Below are positions 57,823 to 64,000 of a stretch of DNA of 64,000 bases, piece after piece. The notes beneath the pieces were generated by a model that was not told the DNA's origin, did no database searches, and worked only from the letters and a program-made list of their open reading frames with translations. A program made the position numbers and the translations under genes. Source of the stretch: JAEUKA01 sp035328405 (GTDB taxonomy: Bacteria > Myxococcota_A > Polyangia > Palsa-1104 > JAEUJZ01); contig DAOLIT010000016.1 of the NCBI GenBank assembly GCA_035328405.1, positions 16,600 to 80,599 on the forward strand, given 5' to 3'. How positions within the stretch are numbered: position 1 is the first letter of the stretch; each line of letters opens with the position of its first letter.

Positions 57823-58724
57823 ACGCGGGCGACAGGCCAGGCACCATGGACCACGACAAGTCCCAGAAACATCGCACGGACACCCCTCTGCGGAGTGGTC
57901 TTTTGCTCCTCACGTATGGCGGAGCACTTGAGGCCCCCGAAACAGGCCGACGCTTTTCGCTGGAGGGCGACGAGATCATCATTGGTCGCAGCGGCGATGC
58001 GAATATCCAGATTGATCGCGACTCAGTGTCTCGTCGGCATGCTCGACTCGCGAAAGCCGATGGTTGCTGGACCGTTCAAGACCTGCAATCCACAAATGGG
58101 AGCTACGTCAATGACGTGCCCATTCGAGAACACAAGCTAGCCCCAGGAGATCAACTGAAAATTGGCAGCGCCATTTTTCGTTATCTCGCTGGCGGAAACT
58201 TGGACACTCTTCTGCTCGACGAGCTCTATCAAATCGCTGTACGCGATGGCTTGACGCACGCCCTCAGCCGTCGAGCGTTCGTTGAAGCTGCGGATCGCGA
58301 GGTCGCTCGCGCACAGAAGTTGTCAAAAGCGTTGTCACTGCTGGTGGTAGACATCGATCACGTCAAACAAATCAACGACCACTACGGCCAACTTTCCGGC
58401 GATTTCGTCATTCGCGAGCTGGCCCGACGCATTCGGAGAAAATGCGAGCGGTATGAACTCCTGTGTCGGTACGAGGGCACCCAGTTCCTGCTGTTGCTGC
58501 CCGAAACAGATCTTCCCACCGCCCAGGACCGAGCCGAAGAAATTCGCAAAGCGGCGAGTGCCGAAACCTTCGCATTCGAGGGTGATCAACTTTCCATCAC
58601 CGTCACAATCGGCGTTCTGCCCCTGCAACCTGGCACCGATCTCGTGCAGTTTCTTCGTCAGAGTCAAGAAGTGCTCCAGCGAGGCAAAAAGCAAGGACGC
58701 AACCGAGTAGTCGGCCTTCCCTAG
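57819..58724 (+). CDS. FHA-GGDEF protein with degenerate active site
   Basis: A 301-residue cytoplasmic protein. The FHA domain (about residues 45-120) has the phosphothreonine-binding pattern IIIGRSGDANIQID, SVSRRHARL and QDLQSTNGSYVND. A short helix (LLLDELYQIAVRDGLTHALSRR) leads into a GGDEF-type domain with VVDIDHVKQINDHYGQLSGD, but the signature that binds GTP and metal reads RYEGTQFLLLLP instead of RYGGEEFLLLLP. Cyclic-di-GMP synthesis is therefore unlikely; a binding or scaffold role is inferred. FHA domains read Ser/Thr kinase products, and two such kinases are encoded in the window. It overlaps the lipoprotein gene by 4 bases. Confidence 0.88.
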   Translation: MNAGDRPGTMDHDKSQKHRTDTPLRSGLLLLTYGGALEAPETGRRFSLEGDEIIIGRSGDANIQIDRDSVSRRHARLAKADGCWTVQDLQSTNGSYVNDVPIREHKLAPGDQLKIGSAIFRYLAGGNLDTLLLDELYQIAVRDGLTHALSRRAFVEAADREVARAQKLSKALSLLVVDIDHVKQINDHYGQLSGDFVIRELARRIRRKCERYELLCRYEGTQFLLLLPETDLPTAQDRAEEIRKAASAETFAFEGDQLSITVTIGVLPLQPGTDLVQFLRQSQEVLQRGKKQGRNRVVGLP

Positions 58725-58802
58725 CCTCCTTTTTTCTCGGTTCTTTTGCAGACGGTACTGCCTGAAAAAACGAGCGTTTTGAACTGGAAGGCAGCGAAGG
58801 AA

Positions 58803-59243
58803 ATGTGCCAAAATTGCACTATGCAAGTCGGTTCGTCCGCTTCGCTGGACAGTCTGTGTGACCGGCTTCTGCGCTCTACTGCGGCCTGCAAAGTGTTGGT
58901 GTGCAGTTTGGAGGGCGCAGTGGTTGCCCACGCAGGTGAGCGAAGCGTTTTGTACGGCACGCTGGTGAATGAAGTGGCCGATGTAGCGGCAGACTTGATT
59001 TTGGAAACCCAGCAAGCCAGCCATTTGGAAATTCCCGTGGAAGATCGCTACGTCGCGCTGCGAGTGCCCAAAGACAATCCGTCTCTTGGTGCAATGCAGC
59101 TTGGCGCGGCACCACTTGGGCATCGGGCGTTGCTGCTCGTGCTATTTCCGGCTCATGTCGATGCAGGTCAGGTTCGTGTACGTGTACGGAGAGCCCGGCC
59201 CCACATGTTGCGCCTCCTCAACACTCCCGCCTCCCCCAGTTAG
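58803..59243 (+). CDS. Roadblock/LC7-like protein
   Basis: A protein of about 146 residues that resembles roadblock/LC7 (MglB-like) domains: an opening helix LDSLCDRLLRSTAAC, a strand pair KVLVCSLEGAVVAHAGE, a middle helix LVNEVADVAADLI, and strands YVALRVPKD and ALLLVLFPAHVDAG before a last helix. Such proteins dimerise and regulate small Ras-like GTPases; none is encoded in the window. The assignment rests on this helix-strand pattern and is not certain. Start options are TTG at 58746, ATG at 58803 (GAAGGAA adjacent) and ATG at 58821. It follows the FHA-GGDEF gene in the same direction. Confidence 0.6.
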   Translation: MCQNCTMQVGSSASLDSLCDRLLRSTAACKVLVCSLEGAVVAHAGERSVLYGTLVNEVADVAADLILETQQASHLEIPVEDRYVALRVPKDNPSLGAMQLGAAPLGHRALLLVLFPAHVDAGQVRVRVRRARPHMLRLLNTPASPS

Positions 59244-59332
59244 GTAGAACCTCTTTTTAGACGCAGAAGTCTTGTATAGACGGTCAACTTCATCACGACC
59301 TAGCCGAAATCTAGATCGCAAGGAGTTGTCCC

Positions 59333-60133
59333 ATGGCGTTCGAGAAGCGACACCCACATCATCCCGAAAAGCACTCTCCCTTTGTGCATCCACCGGTTCA
59401 TCAGAAGACTCCGACACCATGGGAGGGCCGCAAACCCGAGCCTCCCCAAGCGGCCCCCATCCCAGAGACTCCCACAAAATCGGAGGAGAGCCCCGGTCTC
59501 CTATCCTCACTGTGGTCGGGCGCAAAAAATCTGGGCCAAAAAGCCTATCACGGTTTGACCTCATGGAACTTTGAAGGCCGCGACGCGCGCAACGGCCCCG
59601 CGCTCCCAGAAGAGACCATCAAACAGGACCCCGCGTGGCGTCAAATGGGAGCAGCAGAGACGATCTACCACGACAACCACCACGGCACCCCCGAACGAAA
59701 GTACGTCAAAGAGAATCCCAACAGTTTCCTGGGGCTTGGGGGTCAAGAAGCCGTATTCGATGGCGACACCGGCCAGACAATGGAACGGGGCCCCTACCAA
59801 GCTACCTACAACTACGTAAACCCCGCCAAGGGAGGCATCAAAGATCTCAGCCTCGAAGGGATCGGTCGGAACCTTGGGCATTTTGCCCTTGATGTCGTTC
59901 CGTACTGGTTTGGCGGCACCGTGCGGGGCGACGAAGGAACGACCTTCGGACAACGAGTACTCGGCCCCGAAAAATATGAAAAAGCATCGGATGCGTGGCA
60001 AGGTGCCAAAGGTTTTGTGAGCGACAAGGCGTCCGCAGCCGGCAAGAAACTGTCCGCCGGTTGGGACACAGTATCCGGCTGGTTTGGCGGCAAAGACGAA
60101 GAACAACAGAGAACCGAACAACAGGCGGAATAG
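59333..60133 (+). CDS. Toxin-like secreted-effector candidate of unknown function
   Basis: A 266-residue protein with no signal peptide. Residues 1-50 are His/Pro-rich. A short amphipathic segment (GLLSSLWSGAKNLGQKAYHG) follows, then a region (about 115-215) with GGQEAVFDGDTGQ, YQATYNYVNP and GHFALDVVPYWFGGTVRG. From memory these resemble a domain at the C-termini of some Rhs/polymorphic-toxin proteins; I could not verify this. A second amphipathic stretch (AWQGAKGFVSDKASAAGKKL) precedes a Gln/Glu tail. AAGGAG lies 7 bases before the ATG. A lipoprotein gene follows after 58 bases. Codon usage is unusually C-rich at third positions. Confidence 0.65.
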   Translation: MAFEKRHPHHPEKHSPFVHPPVHQKTPTPWEGRKPEPPQAAPIPETPTKSEESPGLLSSLWSGAKNLGQKAYHGLTSWNFEGRDARNGPALPEETIKQDPAWRQMGAAETIYHDNHHGTPERKYVKENPNSFLGLGGQEAVFDGDTGQTMERGPYQATYNYVNPAKGGIKDLSLEGIGRNLGHFALDVVPYWFGGTVRGDEGTTFGQRVLGPEKYEKASDAWQGAKGFVSDKASAAGKKLSAGWDTVSGWFGGKDEEQQRTEQQAE

Positions 60134-60191
60134 AGCGTAGAGAGTGCCACACACTTCGTGTTAGAACCGGACGCAAGGAGTGCTTTTTCAC

Positions 60192-60725
60192 ATGAGTACC
60201 ATCCGGTCCGGTTTGAGCCGTTGGGTCGTGTCCGTGCTTGCCCTGTGCGGGTGCAATCTGTCAGACGAAACCGTCTATTTACATACCCCGACTGAAGAGG
60301 TCCACGATGGGCTGTCTTTGAGCAAATCGCAACTTGCTCCGTTCCGCGTGGATGATGTCGTCGCGACGGTAGTGGTCAGGTCCAGACATTCCAACAACCA
60401 AAATGTCTTCTTTGTGTGGATCGCTCCCTATGCCACATCCAAAAAGAAGGTCTCTGTACGACAAGCCGTGCTGCAAAGCGCCGGAGGCGCGGTCCGCCAC
60501 TCCTTTCCAAAAGAGCTTTCGGCTGTGACCGATCGCGATGAAGGAAAGGGGCGATGGTCGGCGAGTCTGCTCCTTGGCGAAATCCCAGAAGCAGAGATGC
60601 CCAAGCTCGTGTCAGGAGGGGTAGCACAGCTCTCCTTTGAGTGGAAGGTAGGGGATGAGGGTACCTTTCAACCGCTCCGCATGGACATCAGTCCGAAAAA
60701 AATCACGCGCTGGGCGACTCACTAA
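60192..60725 (+). CDS. Hypothetical lipoprotein, possible immunity partner
   Basis: A 177-residue protein with a lipoprotein signal ending in LALCGC (about Cys19-21). The mature part has no recognised family; it looks like a beta-rich domain (DVVATVVVRSRHSNNQNVFFVW, SVRQAVLQSAGG, AQLSFEWKVGDEG). The ATG at 60192 follows AAGGAG with a 14-base gap. It sits 58 bases after the toxin-like gene in the same direction, a layout seen for periplasmic immunity lipoproteins of secreted effectors; that role is an inference from position only. Confidence 0.75.
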   Translation: MSTIRSGLSRWVVSVLALCGCNLSDETVYLHTPTEEVHDGLSLSKSQLAPFRVDDVVATVVVRSRHSNNQNVFFVWIAPYATSKKKVSVRQAVLQSAGGAVRHSFPKELSAVTDRDEGKGRWSASLLLGEIPEAEMPKLVSGGVAQLSFEWKVGDEGTFQPLRMDISPKKITRWATH

Positions 60726-60799
60726 GAGCCTTTCGGGAAAGCCTACAGGACTTTGTACCCAAGGACAGACCGCCGGCTGATTGCACCCATTCTGTGAAC

Positions 60800-60829
60800 T
60801 TGGTAGCCCGTCCTGTTCGGGCGTATCAT
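60800..60829 (+). promoter_or_regulatory. Possible promoter with operator-like inverted repeat upstream of the second kinase
   Basis: TTGGTA (60800-60805) and TATCAT (60824-60829) are 18 bases apart, and the spacer contains the inverted repeat GCCCG-TCCTGTT-CGGGC (60806-60822). This is a plausible repressible promoter in the 192-base gap before the kinase gene. The hexamers match the consensus only partly. Confidence 0.35.
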
Positions 60830-60917
60830 GATGGGTTGGGATCGGACGTGCATTCGATGGGGGAACCAACTGTGCGCACTCCGCGTCCAATGATTCGGAA
60901 CAAGGACATCTCGCGTG

Positions 60918-62441
60918 ATGGTTGCCCAAGGGAATCCCTCCCAAAATACGGATCGCATGGTGGGCCGCAACATCGGCCACTACAAAATCACATCCCGCAT
61001 CGGCCAGGGAGGCATGGGCGTCGTGTACCAGGCCACACACGACAAGATCAAACAGCGCGTTGCAGTCAAGGTCCTACACACCGAGCTTTCTCAAGATGAA
61101 AAAGTAGTTCAACGCTTCTTCAACGAAGCGGACGCCATCAGCCGTGCCCAACACTCCAGCATCGTCAAGATCATGGACTACGGCCAGCTCGACGATGGCA
61201 CCGCCTACATCATGATGGAGTTCCTGGAAGGGGAACCCCTTTTGACCCGCATCGAACGCGCACAGCAACAGGGCGAAAGTCTCGGCCTCCACATGACCGT
61301 CGAACTGGCGCGCCAAACCGCCGTTGCCCTCGAAGTCATCCACCAAAAAAACATCGTTCACAGAGACCTCAAGCCCGAAAACCTCTTTGTCGTCCCCGAC
61401 CCTGTGGCCCCCCTTGGCGAACGAATCAAACTCCTAGACTTCGGAATCGCCAAACTCCTAGACGGCCCCATTCGCAAAACCACTGTAGGAATGATCATGG
61501 GGACACCCCTATACATGGCACCGGAGCAGTGTGAGGGGAGGGAGGATTTGGGGGCACAGGTGGATGTTTATGCGTTTGGGGCGATGTTGTTTGAGATGTT
61601 GACCGGGAGGTTGCCGTTTCTGGCCGATACGGCGGCAGCGATGATGCGGCAGCATATGTTCAAGGCCGCTCCTCGACTGAGGGAGTTTGCACCGACAGCA
61701 CCGGCCGAGCTGGATGAACTCATCGCAGAGATGCTGAAGAAGGACCCGGCAGAACGGCCTACGATTTCTGTGGTCGCACAAAGGCTCTCTGCACTGATTC
61801 CGCAGGTCACGGGAAACAATGCCCCCCTTTCTACCGGGAACGCGCCTCAGAGAGTTGTCCGAAAAACAGAGGCCGGATCGGGATCGCTGTTTCATACGGG
61901 CAAAGCCTCATCCAACCAATCTGCATCAGGAATACCGGACCCCTTAGCGAAAACCACGCCGGAAAAGGGGAAATTGCATCGATTCATTCCGATGCTGCTC
62001 GGAACGATTGCCCTGCTGAGTTTGGTCCTGTTGTGGGTAATTTTGGCGATGCCGCCTCGTGAACAGAAAAAGCAAAAACAGCAAAAACAGCAACATCCAG
62101 CGACAACAATATCAACCACACCCAGAACAGAGACGACAGAGACATCGAATCCTACTCCAATGGGTACCACTGTGGTCCATGGGAAAAGCGACCCTCAGAA
62201 CGCCCAAGAGAGTGCGTCTGCTCGGGTCAAAGAGAACGAGAAAGCGAAGGATTCTGCCGAGCCTGAAGTGGGAAAAAGGGGGCGAAAAAAGAAACCTCCC
62301 AAACAAGGTTCTGGAGAAAAACAAGGGCTCGGCCAATCGGGGAACGCAGAGACAAAATCAGAAGCCAAACCAGAAAAGGACAAGCCCGAAGCAGACACCG
62401 GAAAACAGAAAAAAGAGATCAAAGTTTGGCGCGTTGAATAG
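60918..62441 (+). CDS. Ser/Thr protein kinase with membrane anchor and Lys-rich C-terminal region
   Basis: A 507-residue Hanks-type kinase. The catalytic domain (about 20-285) has IGQGGMGVVYQA, VAVKVLH, VHRDLKPENLF, LLDFGIAKL and YMAPEQC. A linker leads to one membrane helix (IPMLLGTIALLSLVLLWVIL, about 350-370). The extracytoplasmic end is low-complexity: Gln/Lys, Thr/Pro and Lys/Glu-rich (EKQKK and GEKQGLG types), with no folded sensor domain. Base composition of the coding strand changes near the APE motif at about 61515, from C-ending to G/T-ending codons. ATG at 60918 or GTG at 60915 may start it. Confidence 0.93.
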   Translation: MVAQGNPSQNTDRMVGRNIGHYKITSRIGQGGMGVVYQATHDKIKQRVAVKVLHTELSQDEKVVQRFFNEADAISRAQHSSIVKIMDYGQLDDGTAYIMMEFLEGEPLLTRIERAQQQGESLGLHMTVELARQTAVALEVIHQKNIVHRDLKPENLFVVPDPVAPLGERIKLLDFGIAKLLDGPIRKTTVGMIMGTPLYMAPEQCEGREDLGAQVDVYAFGAMLFEMLTGRLPFLADTAAAMMRQHMFKAAPRLREFAPTAPAELDELIAEMLKKDPAERPTISVVAQRLSALIPQVTGNNAPLSTGNAPQRVVRKTEAGSGSLFHTGKASSNQSASGIPDPLAKTTPEKGKLHRFIPMLLGTIALLSLVLLWVILAMPPREQKKQKQQKQQHPATTISTTPRTETTETSNPTPMGTTVVHGKSDPQNAQESASARVKENEKAKDSAEPEVGKRGRKKKPPKQGSGEKQGLGQSGNAETKSEAKPEKDKPEADTGKQKKEIKVWRVE

Positions 62442-62533
62442 GTTGAACAGATCGAAATCATTTGATTTGAAAAGACAAGTGGGTGTGACAAAGTAGCCGC
62501 CGTCGTCTTGTTTCGCGGAAACGGAGGTACTTC

Positions 62534-63970
62534 ATGTCCAATCGCAAAACTCTCTTTTCACACGGTCTCCGAGGTCTGCCGGGCCATCTCGTGCGATGTC
62601 TGTGGATGCCGCCCCATCGTCCCTCGTTGTTTCCTGTGCTGGTTCTTGTCATGGGTCTTGGGGGTTTGGGGTCGACGGGATGCGATCCAGCAGAAACAGA
62701 GGTTTCGCAAGACCCACCCAAAGTGCCCACGCAGCCGGATGAAAAAGTCTTTCTCGATTGCCCGGAAGACCTTGTGTGTGAGGACATTCCCGCCGCATAC
62801 GAAGCCCGATCTGAAAAAATGGGGGACTATGGAAACTACGACCTGGCGAATCGACCAAGCGACGGTCTGGACATCCGCTACATCGTGATTCACACAACGG
62901 AGGGGGCTTGGAACGGAGTGGTCTCCCACTTTCAAAATCCGCGTGCAAGCGCCTCTGCACACTACTTGGTGGGCTCGGAAAACGGTCGGGTGGCGAAGTT
63001 TGTGTCCCCTCGTCATGTCGCGTGGCATGCAGGGAATTGGTATTTCAACATGCACTCGATCGGCATCGAGCACGAAGCCATCGCGATCGAGGGTCACAAA
63101 TGGTTCACAGACGCGATGTATGCAGCGTCTGCAAAACTGGTCCGGCACTTGGCCAAGACGTATGGAGTTCCCCTCGATCGACAGCACATTTTGGGACACG
63201 ATGAGATGCCTGGCGTCACGGCGGCAAGACAAGCAGGAATGCACTGGGACCCAGGCCCCTATTGGGATTGGGAACGCTACATGCGTCTTCTGTCCGCACC
63301 CCTTTCTGATACAGAGGACCCCGGTCATGAAGGACAACCGATTCTGTTTGTGCCCCCGTTTGCACAAAACACCCAACCGGGCTCGTATTGTTATGCGGGC
63401 ACGCCTCCCGATTGCCGCGATGTTCCCCCTGCCCCATCGAATTTTGCGCTGCTGCGGACAGGTCCATCGCTGACGGCTGCGCTGATTGAAAATCAGTACC
63501 TAAAAGGAGTCCCTGGCGACCGCATGAACAATTGGGGCACGAAAATCGGGACGGGCCCGATGTATGTTCGGGCGCAGAGAGTCGGTGACTTTGATGGGAT
63601 TTTCTTTGACGGCAAGCTGGCGTACTTTCACAACCCGAATCGGAGTCTGACGCGGACGGCGGTGGCAGTCCGGGGTAGACCTGTGTCCGCGAAACCCTCT
63701 GCGCCGGTGTATGGAGTCGCCTATCCGAACGAAACGTCCTTTTTTCCGCCCACCGTTCCTTTGACTCCCGAGAAAATCTACGACCTGCCCGCCGGGCAAA
63801 CTTACGTCCTGGGTGTACGTGCTTTGGGGGACTACTACTACGCGAAAGAATTTGTCCCCGCGCACGACCCCAAAAAGCAAATCGTCGTCAAAGACAACAC
63901 GGAATACTACCAAGTCCACTTCAATCACCGCGTGGCGTGGATCAAAGCGCAAGACTTGGAACTCCCCTGA
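62534..63970 (+). CDS. N-acetylmuramoyl-L-alanine amidase lipoprotein with SH3-like C-terminal region
   Basis: A 478-residue lipoprotein with a long positively charged n-region and the lipobox GSTGC (about Cys50). The Amidase_2 domain (about 110-255) shows YIVIHTTEGAW, AHYLVGSENG, SIGIEHEA, ILGHDEMPG and WDPGPYWDW, with the His and Asp ligands for zinc. The C-terminal ~190 residues have SH3-like features (NFALLRTGPSLTAALI, MYVRAQRVGDFDGIFFDG, PVYGVAYPNET). From memory this arrangement resembles amidases of actinobacteria. It should cleave peptidoglycan cross-links at the muramic acid-alanine bond. GGAGG precedes the ATG by 7 bases. Confidence 0.9.
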   Translation: MSNRKTLFSHGLRGLPGHLVRCLWMPPHRPSLFPVLVLVMGLGGLGSTGCDPAETEVSQDPPKVPTQPDEKVFLDCPEDLVCEDIPAAYEARSEKMGDYGNYDLANRPSDGLDIRYIVIHTTEGAWNGVVSHFQNPRASASAHYLVGSENGRVAKFVSPRHVAWHAGNWYFNMHSIGIEHEAIAIEGHKWFTDAMYAASAKLVRHLAKTYGVPLDRQHILGHDEMPGVTAARQAGMHWDPGPYWDWERYMRLLSAPLSDTEDPGHEGQPILFVPPFAQNTQPGSYCYAGTPPDCRDVPPAPSNFALLRTGPSLTAALIENQYLKGVPGDRMNNWGTKIGTGPMYVRAQRVGDFDGIFFDGKLAYFHNPNRSLTRTAVAVRGRPVSAKPSAPVYGVAYPNETSFFPPTVPLTPEKIYDLPAGQTYVLGVRALGDYYYAKEFVPAHDPKKQIVVKDNTEYYQVHFNHRVAWIKAQDLELP

Positions 63971-63980
63971 CCATATATGT

Positions 63981-64000
63981 CTTTGCCTGACTTTGCCTGA
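63981..64000 (+). repeat. Two tandem 10-base repeats at the right edge
   Basis: CTTTGCCTGA occurs twice in a row, ending exactly at the window edge after the amidase stop codon. It may continue as a longer tandem array to the right; only two copies are visible. Confidence 0.4.

Noticed and set aside
1..64000. CRISPR arrays, tRNA, rRNA, transposons or prophage
   Set aside because: No direct-repeat arrays with spacers, no tRNA cloverleaf or rRNA motifs and no transposase or integrase genes were seen; the only tandem repeats are the GGFP codons and a two-copy repeat at the right edge.

Overview
The window looks like a chromosomal segment of a Gram-negative bacterium of the myxobacterial/deltaproteobacterial kind (Myxococcota or a relative). 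The evidence is two Hanks-type Ser/Thr kinases with C-terminal membrane anchors, an FHA-GGDEF protein next to a roadblock-like protein, sigma-54 (RpoN) with an NtrC-type activator, an AgmX/PglI-like lipoprotein, many lipoproteins, apolipoprotein N-acyltransferase and a penicillin-binding protein 1C. No species can be named from the sequence alone. By eye the DNA is moderately GC-rich with several AT-richer patches. Coding density is very high: no gap exceeds about 230 bases, and I saw no rRNA, tRNA, CRISPR array, insertion sequence, integrase or phage gene.

Layout. 1-5.2 kb (minus strand): two M16 peptidase subunits, then deoC and deoB (deoB cut by the left edge). 5.4-14.7 kb (plus): an amidase lipoprotein, a TolB-like propeller, an oversized lnt, an unknown membrane protein, a DUF898 protein and rpoN. 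14.8-20.7 kb: a class II amidotransferase-like protein lacking its catalytic Cys, a cytochrome c-FTR1 iron permease, an AgmX-like lipoprotein, xseB, serA and a phosphoesterase lipoprotein. 20.7-27.7 kb: an O-antigen-ligase-like/TPR protein, Ppx/GppA phosphatase, another propeller, rimO and a small Fis-type DNA-binding protein. 27.9-42.2 kb: a tail-anchored coiled-coil protein, a pseudouridine synthase, rlmI, clpB with a DnaJ partner, the NtrC-like regulator, pbpC, a TPR protein and an ArsA-like ATPase. 42.3-51.4 kb: ileS, a second pseudouridine synthase, and the yceD-rpmF-plsX-fabH-fabD-fabG operon behind a near-consensus promoter. 51.5-64 kb: an RNase H fusion, a Ser/Thr kinase, a propeller-M28-PDZ exopeptidase, then a one-direction accessory run: coiled-coil membrane protein, lipoprotein, FHA-GGDEF, roadblock, toxin-like protein, lipoprotein, second kinase, second amidase lipoprotein.

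How the genes fit together. Most of the window is housekeeping: translation and RNA modification (ileS, rimO, rlmI, two pseudouridine synthases, rpmF), lipid and envelope synthesis (plsX/fab genes, lnt, pbpC), proteostasis (clpB, dnaJ) and nucleoside or serine metabolism. The least explained part is 56.5-62.4 kb, where probable signalling scaffolds (FHA with a degenerate GGDEF, roadblock, kinase) surround a secreted-toxin-like gene followed by a lipoprotein that could be its immunity partner. Several conserved families also carry altered key residues: GAFTSA for GAFTGA, an Arg P-loop in the ArsA-like ATPase, Ser for Cys in the amidotransferase-like protein, and EGTQF for GGEEF. All start choices and compositional remarks come from reading the sequence, not from computation.
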